Assembly (NCBI RefSeq): GCF_028389875.1
Contig: NC_084667.1
Coordinates: forward strand, 60,800,570 to 60,864,569
DNA: 64,000 nucleotides
Source: Rhea pennata
Taxonomy: Eukaryota > Chordata > Aves > Rheiformes > Rheidae
Direction: 5' to 3'
The notes below the pieces were generated by a model. The model ran no database searches, was not told where the DNA came from, and saw nothing but the letters and a program-made list of their open reading frames with translations. This document shows positions 25,871 to 39,100 of the stretch, piece by piece; position 1 is the first letter of the stretch, and each line of letters starts with the position of its first letter. A program made the translations under genes and the position numbers.

Positions 25871-28800
25871 GACGCGTGCTGGAGGTGTTCTCGAGCAATT
25901 TTCTGTTTTAACATCTTTTGGTTTCCCACAACTCGTCCCTGTCTCTTCCAGGCCTTTCCAAGACTCCTTGGACTGATGTATTCATCATTACAAACCAATA
26001 CGTGTTGCTGTTAAGGCAGATTCTTAAGGCTTTTATTTATATCTACAAGTACCACCAAAATTTGGCGAATATTCACAAGCTTGTGAACAAATCGACGAGA
26101 CGCAGTTGCTTTTAGCACCTTCCTCCCCCATTTCCGTTCTAGATTCTATTTAATATTTTGAGATTTCCCATTCACTACTTAAAGTTTCTTGTAACGTGGA
26201 AACCACACCTCGCTGGTATTCCCTAGCTCTCCTTTACAGGTTTATTATCCTGTACCAACAAATACAAATAATGTTGTGCTATATTAATACTTGTATGCAG
26301 GAATCACCTCTTGACAGATTTTTCCAAGTGCCCAGCAACGAGCACATCTGAATAGTAGGATTAGTTTGAAAACTTTTTGGAGTTTTCCACACTTTTCCTA
26401 TGTTTACTCCTCTAGATGGCACTCGAAGCTACATTTTCATTGTGATTTTGTGAGCTAAATTTTGCAAGAAGAAGGAGAAGAAAACTTTCTTCAGCAGTTG
26501 TGAGCTCAAATCTGCAAGTGCTGAATAAGTTTTTCAATGGGGCACAGTTTCTGGGCAAACTGGGAGGCTTGGTTTTGGTAATTTAAGATTCCTGTGAGCT
26601 GAGATTCAGCTTATAAAGGAAAAATCGCTGCTTACAAGAGTGATATTTTGTTTTCTTTAACAGCATCACTTCTGTTGTTTTTCCTCCATAGATGAAGGAG
26701 GGGATTATGATTAAGGCAACAAGCTGATTCTCAAGGGATACTGAGTTTAATTTCCCAGTTTCTTGTAAGATTTTTGAGGCCCCTTGGTAGCTTGATTCTC
26801 ATTTTGTTCTCACTTGTTCTTCTTTGCAAAGGTAGAATGTGCTGTAAACAATACCCAGGCCCTGAAGCTCTCAGTATTTTCATTTTCCAATTGTGAAAAA
26901 GGCATAATAATAATCGTTCTCTCTCTCTTGCCCCACCAGCTGCCTGTATCTTTAGATTTTAATTTATTCAGGATAAGGGCTGTCCTCAACCTTAGCTGGG
27001 GCCTCCAGCATTACTCATTAACTTCCATTATCCTTGGATGGATTTTCTAATTTGGAAGTTGGCTAAACCCTGGTTACAGGCAGCTCAGATGTTTCTCAGT
27101 ATTGTTCTGCTTTTTTTTTCTTTTCTTTTTTCTTTTTTAACAATTTTAACAATTTTAAACAATTTGGGGGAAAAAAATGGCTTGAGGCTACTCTCCTAGG
27201 ATCAGCTTGGGTCTGGAAGCACTGTACTCATGTTACAGTGGAGCAATAACTGGCCCTGCAGTACCTGAGCAGGCTTCACGCAGAACTTCCGTACTGCTCT
27301 CCCAGCAGTCTCATTTCTACAAGGGCTTGGTTGATGCCATGCCTGGTCAGCAATACACTGCAGCAAGACAAGGCCTAGCTGACTCTGTAGGCTCATGAGT
27401 TCTGACAATATAGCAAAGTCACCTGGCTTCATGTATTGTGTGCCAGCTTGATCCAAAAGCTGTACGGGATTTTTTTCCCTTGTGATCCAAGGTTTTCCTC
27501 TCCCAGTGATTCTAGATAATTCATACCTTGTTTGCTCTCACCCAGCTACTGAGAGAACTTCTCACCTGCCACTTATGTGACCGGTACTCACACTTAATTT
27601 TTTCAATACCATAAATATCTCCATAGACTCTGCTCTTCTGCCTGCAGTATTGGTCCCCAGACCTCTGTGTTACCTATTCAGGATTAATTTTGTATGTCTT
27701 GCTTTTGGGATATCAGAGATTCTAGTTCAAAAGCAACAATAAAATAGCCAACCATTGAAGATGCATTCATGTCTGAACATGACATCATTGGAGGGGATGA
27801 AGCATCTTTTCTTTTTTTTTTTTTTTTAATATGTTTATACCTTTCCTAGCCTGTCAGATGAGAGTTATGGGTTTGTTTGACTGCAGACTGCACGAGTGTT
27901 TAGCTGAACAGCCCAAATTTTCAGATATTCAAAAATAAGCAGCACTAATCAAGGAAACAAACCTATCGTAGACATGAAAGTAACCTGAGAGTCTCAAACT
28001 AAGATTGAACCACAGGACTGTGTTGACAAAATGTCTGTATGTTCTGCGGATTTGTCTCTGTGATCTTTGCACCACTTTGAGCTCTGTTCTTAACCGTTCC
28101 TGTGATCAGATACCTGTGTACTACCTTATCAACCTGGTTGCTTTTTTCCAAACCTTTACCTTTCCCAGAACTGACAGGAGACTATTGAGAGGAAGGTTTT
28201 ATTGTTGCTGCTTTTCTCTACTGTTTATTCCTCATCTCTTTCACTCATCTTTTAAAACATCACAGTGGCTATTAATCTGTGGCCTTTACCATCCCAGAGC
28301 TCAATTTTAACTGCCTTCATTCTTTTGCTATTCCCAACAAGCACCTACATATGGTGCTATATATCTGGATTCCTATTTGTGGGCCTAAGTAAATGCACGC
28401 TTACCTGAGAATCATTTTATGTGAAGGCTGCCTTGAGGGCTAGTGTGAACTGCTGTTAGACTGGGATGTCCTTTATTCACTCATTACATTTTCCTGGCCT
28501 CAATTTTTCTCATTTGGTCATAATTTTTTTCCTCAGTTCTGGGGTAAGTTTTTGCTGTCTGATGTGTTAATTTGGGGTCTACTGAACAATGACATATAAA
28601 CTTAGAGAGCTTCAGAAAAGTGTTGCATGATCCTAGGAAAGATACATGCCTAATACTTAGGTGAACAATCTCTTCACATAAGTGCCAGGAATTCTCTTTA
28701 GAGTATTTGAACCTACCTCAAAGACATAGGAATGAAGAATACATCAAGTTAGAGATGGTTTGACAACCAAGTACACTCCCTTTACAAGCCAATTTTTAAA

Positions 28801-29915
28801 CATTTTTCTGTGTTTGCTTTCCCTGTACTAAATAGAATATGGAAAAAGAAAATATGGGATGAGAAAAGTACAATAAAGAAGCACGACTGCACATGAAAAT
28901 ATATTAAACTCAGGATTGTAATGGGTGAAAAGTCTGAGATTAGTTTGAAAACATTACCTCCGCGTGTCATGAAGTGGCCACTTCAGCAGACAGTGAGGTA
29001 TACGCAAACCTTTTGCAAATTTAACCCATCTACACAGTAGCAGTTGCAGTTTTCAGAATCAGAAAGTGCTAGTAGCTCAATCAATAATTCATGCTACTCA
29101 TGTTATTATTCATGTGGTGAGTTTATTGTGAATTAAGAATACAGTCAGTGTTTTAATGATAATTGTGAATGCCGTCACATATGCACCCTGGTTTTGGTGT
29201 GCACTTAAGAGAAGCATTAATATAAACAAAGAGGAAAATAATTATATACATCTACTTTCCCAGAAAAATCTCTGAAGCAATTCCGCCAAAGTATGGCACA
29301 TCATTCTATGCATTTTATGCATTTATCTAGTCAGTAAATATATACATAAAAACTTTATTTACCCACATTTTGATAATTTTGCCTTTTCATCATGTTTTAT
29401 TCTGGTATTTTGAAATTTTGAATCAATTATATGTTTGGGGGGCTTAAATTTATTTATTTATTTATTTATTTATTACTCTTTTAAGGGTAAGCATGAACCA
29501 CCACAATAACCAAAAAAAAGAAAAGAGGGGAAGGGATAAAGTGTTATTCTATCTGCACTAGTATTTTTTCTAATTTTGCATTTTAAAATGTGGAATATAC
29601 ATAAACTCTAGCTGAAATAAAGAAAATATTTTAATAAGAAAGCAAAATAGGTCAGAAAGGTTTCAGTATAAAATCTACATGGTAAGTATAGTTCTCATAG
29701 TATTAGTTTATACTCCTTTCTGCAAATAATCTATAATCTAAACATAATCAGTATATTTCTGAGAAGCCTGTTTAACAATTCTTTTTTGCTGTCTTTGAGC
29801 CTTTCAATGGTTTACTTTCACAGTTTGTGTAACTTCAGACTTTGCTAAAACTATGAACTCCCCTGTATCTGTAGCTGTTTGTTTCTTTTTGTGTAGACTT
29901 GAAGAAATAAATAAT
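25871..29915. other. Convergent intergenic DNA, no supported gene
   Basis: AT-rich sequence with short frames only. It holds T-rich runs near 27.12 kb and 27.81 kb. A TTTATT on the + strand at 29354-29359 is a possible alternative distal AHNAK2 poly(A) signal on the minus strand. The 3' UTR of AHNAK2 probably overlaps the right edge. Confidence 0.5.
29449..29474 (+). repeat. (TTTA)6 microsatellite
   Basis: Six tandem TTTA tetranucleotides plus a partial unit. On the minus strand this reads (TAAA)n, downstream of AHNAK2, and contains overlapping AATAAA words. Confidence 0.85.
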
Positions 29916-29921
29916 TTTATT
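29916..29921 (-). promoter_or_regulatory. AHNAK2: Candidate AHNAK2 poly(A) signal (AATAAA on the minus strand)
   Basis: TTTATT on the + strand is AATAAA on the minus strand, about 0.2 kb past the AHNAK2 stop at 30125-30127. Others lie further out (29354-29359 and the TTTA repeat), so this may not be the major site. Confidence 0.45.
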
Positions 29922-30124
29922 AGTGCACAGTTTAGCACATTCATGTGCTTGAAAATTTATATATAGTAAATTATGTTCAACAAACTATTTTCATAAATGT
30001 CAATTTTAAGTTTTGTTTCATTTTCAGTTACTGGAAAATTCAGAATTTTTTTTTTTATTATTATTATTTTTTTTTTTTTGTATGTGCAGATCAGTTTCAT
30101 TAGGGGGTTGGGAAAAGTCAATTC

Positions 30125-33100
30125 TCATTTGGTTGCATCTCCAGGAATATTTGATTGACTACCTTTTTCTTCCTCCAACAAGATTAGTTCAGTTCTTGCT
30201 GAAGATGTAACAATATTTCGAGAAACTGGAACATTAGATGAAGTCCCATCAATTTCAGTTTTTTCACTCTCTGTTATTGTTTCTTTAGGAGATAAGCTTT
30301 CTTGTGCATCGAAAAATATATCGGGTTTATCTGATGGACTATCTTCATCTGGGCTTCTTCTGTCTTTATGTCTTGTCTCCTCTTCTTTGTCAACAGTCTT
30401 TGCCTTTTTGGAAGGAGATGTGAAACCAAGCTTGGCAAATCTAAACCATCCAGGTTTTTCAGTTTGCTTAGAAGAATCATTATCTAATGTATCTGTGGGT
30501 TTCATGTCTTCTGGGACTGGTTTTTTAACTTCTGTTTTTAAATCTGAGCTTGTTTCATCACCAGAAGATGAAAAGCCAATATTGGGAAGCCAAAATTTGA
30601 ATCTTCCAGGAGATCTTTTACTATCAGTCTTTTCTTTTTGATCGAGTATCCCTTTTTCTTTATCTTCTAGTGCTTCAGCAACATCATCATCTTTAGAGAG
30701 AGGAGCCACAGTTGTTATCTCCAGTGAGTTATCAGGGTGACTGTCTTCCAATTTACTGGAAGGCTTTACTTCAACAGCAAATGTTTTTAACTTTGGCAAA
30801 CTGACATCACTAGATACTACTCCACTAGATTCTTCAGTCTCAAGGTGTGTTTTTTCAGATAATTTAAGCTCTTCATTGCCAGGCCTCTGTGTTGATGCTT
30901 CAAAGCTTTCATCAGAATATTTAGGTTTGCTCACTGATACATCAGTTTTATATTCTGTAGAAGATTGCTGAACTAGCACATCTAAGTTACTATGTGATTC
31001 AGGCAGCTTTGCCTTAAGCAATGAGAATCCCAAAGTAGCAGTTTTAACTTCTGACGAGAGAATCTCTGATTCTTTTAGTATCTGAGTAGTGTAAATCTCA
31101 CACCTTTCGATAGCAACGTGTTCAGGTTCCACTTTCTCATGTATTTCTTGGCCCTCTACATATGACCAATGAATATCTTGCCCTGTATTAACAGAGGAGT
31201 CTACGGTAGTCGTCATCTGTGCTGTTTTAATGTCAGGTTCAGACAGTATCAAAATTTTGCTTTTTGCCTTTTGAATACCACTGTCTAGAGCCCCTGGTGT
31301 TGCAGGGGCTTCAGAGCTTGCTTCCAGTTGCACTATTTCAATGTCAGTACTAGTTCCTTTAAGATCTGTTGTCAATTTTGACACTGAAAAATCAGCTTCA
31401 GTTGGGAAAGCTTTGAAAGTGAATCTTGGTATTTTTAATTTTGGAATTTTTATATTTACTTCCAAGTCTTCTTCTGATTTGTCCACAGTATCCTCTGTCA
31501 TTCTGGTAGATGATTCTATAAGATCACTTTTTAGGCCAAAGAATCCTTCTGATTTTTGAAACTGGATTTCTGCTGTGCCTACTTCAGTTACAGGCACTGA
31601 AACAGCTTCTGACTTAGGCAAATTGATAGCATCTTCAGAACCCTTCACTTTTGAACTCAACACTCCAAACTTCGGAATCTTAAACTTGTATGTTTTAATT
31701 TTACTTGTTTCTTCTCTGTCTTCTACTTGCACTTCCGTTCCTGCAGACATGTCCTTTTCAATGCTTTCCACTTGAAATTCTATTTCAGGCTCTACTCTGC
31801 CAACTTTAACATCCGTTTTCATTCCTGGAACTTCTATCTTCAGGTCTTCCATCTTAGCTGCAACATAAGCATGATCTTCTGACTCCTTTGTTGTAGACCA
31901 TTCACACACAGGCCTTTTCAATTGGCTTCCTTGACCATCTTTTCCTTTAGTTTTCATCTCATCCTTTGTCTTTCCTGTCTTTCTTTCATCCACAACTGAT
32001 GATCCTTCACTTTCTATTTCAGGGCTCTTCAGTTCAACTGAGGCTTCTCCTTTGAGAAATTTAATCTCTGTTTTTTGACTGGTAACTTCATCAGTAGAAC
32101 TTGATTTTAGGACAGCCTCTGAAAGACTGCCCTCTGAGACAGGCAGAGCAGCATCAGCCTTTGATAAGCTGACACCTATTTCAGTTTGGGAGGCTTCAAT
32201 TTCTGTTCTGGAAAACTCCAAAGTAGGGATCTTAACCTCAGCCATTTTTATACATATTTGTGCCCCCTCTTCTGTGCTTTTGGAATGATGTCTTTCTATA
32301 TCAACTATCTGTATTGAATCATCACCATCTCCTCCTATTTTAGGAACAGTAGCATCAGCTTCAACTTTTGGTAAATTCACTTGAGATTTGGGAACCTTGA
32401 TTTTGGAGAGTGAAATTTTAGGCATGACAAACTGTGGCTTTTTAATCGGACTTTTTTGTTCGCCTTTTCCTGCAGAAATTTCCAGATCAAGGGCAGTGCT
32501 AGCACCTTGATCACCAGTTGCAGTTCCTGTCACTTCTGTGTCTGTTCCGCCTGACACTGCAGTAAGTTTATGATCTTCTAGATGTGCTCCAGAATCTGGT
32601 TTAACACATGCTTCCTTTTTTGGTGACCTACTAAAGGATGGAAGTTTGAATTTTGGCATTTTGAAATGTCCTGCTTTCTCTTCTCCATCTACATCTCTAT
32701 GCTTTATTTCTCCTTTAACTTTTAGTGCTGTATCTGAATCCTGAACATCACTGTCTCTCTTAGGGACAGAAATGTCACCTGATGGAAGGTGGACATCAGT
32801 CGTTGATGCTCTATTGTCAGCTTTGGTCATTTGGGCTTTGGGACTCAAACTTTCTATTTCCGCAGATTTTTCTGCAGAAGATTCAACCTCCAAATCTGGT
32901 GTTTCAACACCTATGTCAGCAATTTCTATCATTGCTTTTAACTGGGGAACATTGATCTCTGATTTGGATTGGATGACCTCTTTTTCTGGCACTTTTCCTT
33001 TCATATGTGTAATTCCCGACTTTGGCACTTGGAACTTAGACATTTTAGTTTTTCCTTCTGGACCTTCATGTTTTATTTCTACAGCACCTACAACAATTTC

Positions 33101-36100
33101 ACTTGATGTTCTTTCAACAGTTGTCTCAGGACCCTTCAACTTAAGGGAGCCTTCAGTTGTTGTCATCTTAATATCTGAGCTGGAGAGGCTGGCATCAGCA
33201 GCAGCTGATTTCAGTGTCAGGTCAACCTGTTGAAGACTGACTTCACTTGTAGGAAGTATGACCTTACCTGTAGACATGCTAACATCCATGTCTACTTTGG
33301 GAGCTTTGACTTCTGGTTTGGAAAATTCCAAGGCTGGGATTCTAACTTTTGGCATCTTTATGCCCATTCCTGCGCCATCTCCACTGCTCCCTTTCTCAGA
33401 CCTTTGCACTGAAACACTTCCTTCCTTGGAACCACAAACATCAGTTTCTAGTTTGGGCAGAGAGATATGGGATTTTTGACCCTTCACTTTAGGGAGTGAG
33501 ATCTTTGACATGATAAATTGAGACTTTTTCATTCTGCCCTTTTCACCATCTTTTTCTGTCGATGTATCCAATTCCATACTAGGATCTTGACTTTCAGGGA
33601 TAGTTAGCTTTAATTCAGATTCTGTATCTTCAGATAAAGCAGGTGGGGTGGGTTCCTCCAGATGTCCCTTAACTTCAGAAGGAACAACTGCTTCTTTCTT
33701 GGGGGACCAACTGAAAGAAGGCAATTTGAATTTTGACATTTTAAATTTATTTTCTTTCTCCTCAGTATCCTTCTCTTCTGAAATTACCTCCTGTTCTGCC
33801 TTGCTTTCTAAATTTGAATGCCCGATTTCCATTTCTACCTTTGGCATGGTAACTTCCACTGATGGAAGACTGACATCCAACTTCGGTCCATCCAGAACAA
33901 CTTCTGGTGAAGGCTTTTGCATTTTTACAACTAATTCAGGTTCAGGAACTTGAATTTGACTTTCACTATCAACATCAGATATATCAGATGTTATCTTTTC
34001 CTTGGAAATTTCAAGTTCCACTTTAGAATGAATGTCACTTTCTGATGGTTTTCCCTTAGATGGAGAAATTCCAAATTTTGGTTTACGGAATCTGGGTATT
34101 TTAACTGTATATTCTGTGTCACCTACAGATATTTCAGCAATGGGTGTTTTATTTCCTGACTTCAGAACACTTTGCTCCAGAGAACCCTCCTCGGTTATGA
34201 GTTCAAAATCTGTGTCAGAAAGATTCATGTCAGCAGGAAACGATATTTTTGATTCTGGTACATTCATTTGAAATTTAGTTAGAGTAACATCCCCTTTTGG
34301 TAATTCAGAATCCTGTTCAATTTTAGAAGAACCAATGTCAACTTTAGAAAAACCCAAACTAGGAATTCTAAATTTAATATTTTTAGAGGTAGTTTCTCCC
34401 TTCTCATCAGGAGGAGGTTTTGGTCCAACATCGCTTGGAAGAATATCAGGAGATTCCTTGACAAATGAATAAGAAACAGATCCTGACTGAGCAGAATCAA
34501 CACTGGACAAACCATGAATCTGTGGTTTAGAAGGTTTAGAAAGAGAAACTTTTGGCATATGGAAAAGAGACTTTTTAGCTCTACTATCCTCACCATCATT
34601 TCCAGAGATCGAAACTATGACATTACTACCGTCAGGAGAAGGGATGTCGGCCCCGGGCAGCGTCAGCTCGGCTTCGGCGGCTCCCGAGGGCACCGACACC
34701 TGGGGCTCCTTGAGGCTCACGTCCACGTCGGCGGCGCCGGCGCCCTTGGCCTCTCTGCTGCTGGACCAGCCAAAGGAAGGCATGCCGAACTTGGGCATTT
34801 TGAACTTGCTGTCCTTCGCCTTCGAGGCCTCCTTCTCTGGGGCTTTGGCTTCCCCTTCGAGGGCGAGGGCCGCCTCGGGCGCCCGCAGGTCGGCGCTGGC
34901 CTTTGGGAGGCTGATGTCGACGGAGGGCAGGGTGACGTCCACCTTGGGAGCCTTGATGTCAGCTTTGGGCATTTTGAGGGAGGGCATTTCCACCTTCCAG
35001 CCAGCCCCGTCCGCTTTGGCAGCGGGGACGTCGGCTTTGAGGCCCAGCGCGGGGCCTTCCCCGGTGGCGGTCACGGTGGTGGACGGGAGCTCGACCTCCG
35101 CGGCGGGCAGGCTGACCTCTGCTTCGGGCCCTTGGGCCTTGGGGGGCGACACTCCAAATTTGGGCTTGTCGAACTTGGGCATCTTGATCTTCCCTTTCAG
35201 GCCGGCGCCTTCCACCTCGGCCCCGTCCAGCGAGCCTTCGGCGGCGGGCGCTTTCAGGTCTATGTCGGGCCCCTGGAGGCTGAGGGAGCCCTCGAGCGAG
35301 GGCAGCTGGACGTCGGGGGCCGAGAGGCTGACGTCGCCCGCGCCGGCCTTCAGCTCTGCCTCCGGGAGGCTGACGTCGACTTTGGGCAGGCTGACGTCCG
35401 CCTCGAGTTTGGGAGCCTTGACGGTTGGCTTGGAGAAGACCACGCTGGGCACCTTGACTTTTGGCATGGGCAGTTTCATGCCGCTGCCCTCGACTTTACC
35501 GGGAGCGGCGTCCAGGCTGCCTTCGGCGTCGGGGCCCCGCAGGGTGAGCTCGCCCTCCGGGATTTCGGCCTCGGCTTTGGGCAGCGAGACCTCGGCCTTC
35601 GGCAGGCTGACCTGCACGTGGGGAGCCTTGACTTTGGGCAGTTTGACGCTGGGCATCTTGACGTCGGGCATTTTGAACCGGCCTTTCTCGGCGTCTCCTC
35701 CGGTGGCGGCGGCGCCGGCCTCGATGCTCAGCTCGGCGCCGGGAGCCTGGATGTCGGCCCCGGGCAGCGTCAGCTCGGCTTCGGCGGCTCCCGAGGGCAC
35801 CGACACCTGGGGCTCCTTGAGGCTCACGTCCACGTCGGCGGCGCCGGCGCCCTTGGCCTCTCTGCTGCTGGACCAGCCAAAGGAAGGCATGCCGAACTTG
35901 GGCATTTTGAACTTGCTGTCCTTCGCCTTCGAGGCCTCCTTCTCTGGGGCTTTGGCTTCCCCTTCGAGGGCGAGGGCCGCCTCGGGCGCCCGCAGGTCGG
36001 CGCTGGCCTTTGGGAGGCTGATGTCGACGGAGGGCAGGGTGACGTCCACCTTGGGAGCCTTGATGTCAGCTTTGGGCATTTTGAGGGAGGGCATTTCCAC

Positions 36101-39100
36101 CTTCCAGCCAGCCCCGTCCGCTCTGGCAGCGGGGACGTCGGCTTTGAGGCCCAGCGCGGGGCCTTCCCCGGTGGCGGTCACGGTGGCGGACGGGAGCTCG
36201 ACCTCCGCGGCGGGCAGGCTGACCTCTGCTTCGGGCCCTTGGGCCTTGGGGGGCGACACTCCAAATTTGGGCTTGTCGAACTTGGGCATCTTGATCTTCC
36301 CTTTCAGGCCGGCGCCTTCCACCTCGGCCCCGTCCAGCGAGCCTTCGGCGGCGGGCGCTTTCAGGTCTATGTCGGGCCCCTGGAGGCTGAGGGAGCCCTC
36401 GAGCGAGGGCAGCTGGACGTCGGGGGCCGAGAGGCTGACGTCGCCCGCGCCGGCCTTCAGCTCTGCCTCCGGGAGGCTGACGTCGACTTTGGGCAGGCTG
36501 ACGTCCGCCTCGAGTTTGGGAGCCTTGACGGTTGGCTTGGAGAAGACCACGCTGGGCACCTTGACTTTTGGCATGTGCAGTTTCATGCCGCTGCCCTCGA
36601 CTTTACCGGGAGCGGCGTCCAGGCTGCCTTCGGCGTCGGGGCCCCGCAGGGTGAGCTCGCCCTCCGGGATTTCGGCCTCGGCTTTGGGCAGCGAGACCTC
36701 GGCCTTCGGCAGGCTGACCTGCACGTGGGGAGCCTTGACTTTGGGCAGTTTGACGCTGGGCATCTTGACGTCGGGCATTTTGAACCGGCCTTTCTCGGCG
36801 TCTCCTCCGGTGGCGGCGGCGCCGGCCTCGATGCTCAGCTCGGCGCCGGGAGCCTGGATGTCGGCCCCGGGCAGCGTCAGCTCGGCTTCGGCGGCTCCCG
36901 AGGGCACCGACACCTGGGGCTCCTTGAGGCTCACGTCCACGTCGGCGGCGCCGGCGCCCTTGGCCTCTCTGCTGCTGGACCAGCCAAAGGAAGGCATGCC
37001 GAACTTGGGCATTTTGAACTTGCTGTCCTTCGCCTTCGAGGCCTCCTTCTCTGGGGCTTTGGCTTCCCCTTCGAGGGCGAGGGCCGCCTCGGGCGCCCGC
37101 AGGTCGGCGCTGGCCTTTGGGAGGCTGATGTCGACGGAGGGCAGGGTGACGTCCACCTTGGGAGCCTTGATGTCAGCTTTGGGCATTTTGAGGGAGGGCA
37201 TTTCCACCTTCCAGCCAGCCCCGTCCGCTTTGGCAGCGGGGACGTCGGCTTTGAGGCCCAGCGCGGGGCCTTCCCCGGTGGCGGTCACGGTGGCGGACGG
37301 GAGCTCGACCTCCGTGGCAGGCAGGCTGACCTCTGCTTCGGGCCCTTGGGCCTTGGGGGGCGACACTCCAAATTTGGGCTTGTCGAACTTGGGCATCTTG
37401 ATCTTCCCTTTCAGGCCGGCGCCTTCCACCTCGGCCCCGTCCAGCGAGCCTTCGGCGGCGGGCGCTTTCAGGTCTATGTCGGGCCCCTGGAGGCTGAGGG
37501 AGCCCTCGAGCGAGGGCAGCTGGACGTCGGGGGCCGAGAGGCTGACGTCGCCCGCGCCGGCCTTCAGCTCTGCCTCCGGGAGGCTGACGTCGACTTTGGG
37601 CAGGCTGACGTCCGCCTCGAGTTTGGGAGCCTTGACGGTTGGCTTGGAGAAGACCACGCTGGGCACCTTGACTTTTGGCATGTGCAGTTTCATGCCGCTG
37701 CCCTCGACTTTACCGGGAGCGGCGTCCAGGCTGCCTTCGGCGTCGGGGCCCCGCAGGGTGAGCTCGCCCTCCGGGATTTCGGCCTCGGCTTTGGGCAGCG
37801 AGACCTCGGCCTTCGGCAGGCTGACCTGCACGTGGGGAGCCTTGACTTTGGGCAGTTTGACGCTGGGCATCTTGACGTCGGGCATTTTGACCCGGCCTTT
37901 CTCGGCGTCTCCTCCGGTGGCGGCGGCGCCGGCCTCGATGCTCAGCTCGGCGCCGGGAGCCTGGATGTCGGCCCCGGGCAGCGTCAGCTCGGCTTCGGCG
38001 GCTCCCGAGGGCACCGACACCTGGGGCTCCTTGAGGCTCACGTCCACGTCGGCGGCGCCGGCGCCCTTGGCCTCTCTGCTGCTGGACCAGCCAAAGGAAG
38101 GCATGCCGAACTTGGGCATTTTGAACTTGCTGTCCTTCGCCTTCGAGGCCTCCTTCTCTGGGGCTTTGGCTTCCCCTTCGAGGGCGAGGGCCGCCTCGGG
38201 CGCCCGCAGGTCGGCGCTGGCCTTTGGGAGGCTGATGTCGACGGAGGGCAGGGTGACGTCCACCTTGGGAGCCTTGATGTCAGCTTTGGGCATTTTGAGG
38301 GAGGGCATTTCCACCTTCCAGCCAGCCCCGTCCGCTTTGGCAGCGGGGACGTCGGCTTTGAGGCCCAGCGCGGGGCCTTCCCCGGTGGCGGTCACGGTGG
38401 CGGACGGGAGCTCGACCTCCGTGGCAGGCAGGCTGACCTCTGCTTCGGGCCCTTGGGCCTTGGGGGGCGACACTCCAAATTTGGGCTTGTCGAACTTGGG
38501 CATCTTGATCTTCCCTTTCAGGCCGGCGCCTTCCACCTCGGCCCCGTCCAGCGAGCCTTCGGCGGCGGGCGCTTTCAGGTCTATGTCGGGCCCCTGGAGG
38601 CTGAGGGAGCCCTCGAGCGAGGGCAGCTGGACGTCGGGGGCCGAGAGGCTGACGTCGCCCGCGCCGGCCTTCAGCTCTGCCTCCGGGAGGCTGACGTCGA
38701 CTTTGGGCAGGCTGACGTCCGCCTCGAGTTTGGGAGCCTTGACGGTTGGCTTGGAGAAGACCACGCTGGGCACCTTGACTTTTGGCATGTGCAGTTTCAT
38801 GCCGCTGCCCTCGACTTTACCGGGAGCGGCGTCCAGGCTGCCTTCGGCGTCGGGGCCCCGCAGGGTGAGCTCGCCCTCCGGGATTTCGGCCTCGGCTTTG
38901 GGCAGCGAGACCTCGGCCTTCGGCAGGCTGACCTGCACGTGGGGAGCCTTGACTTTGGGCAGTTTGACGCTGGGCATCTTGACGTCGGGCATTTTGACCC
39001 GGCCTTTCTCGGCGTCTCCTCCGGTGGCGGCGGCGCCGGCCTCGATGCTCAGCTCGGCGCCGGGAGCCTGGATGTCGGCCCCGGGCAGCGTCAGCTCGGC

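Noticed and set aside
25317..25976. 219-codon + strand frame in the GC-rich island
   Set aside because: Its composition (Arg, Ser, Pro, Gly, Ala) is typical of chance GC-rich frames. No family similarity is recognised, so it is kept only as an unexplained island.
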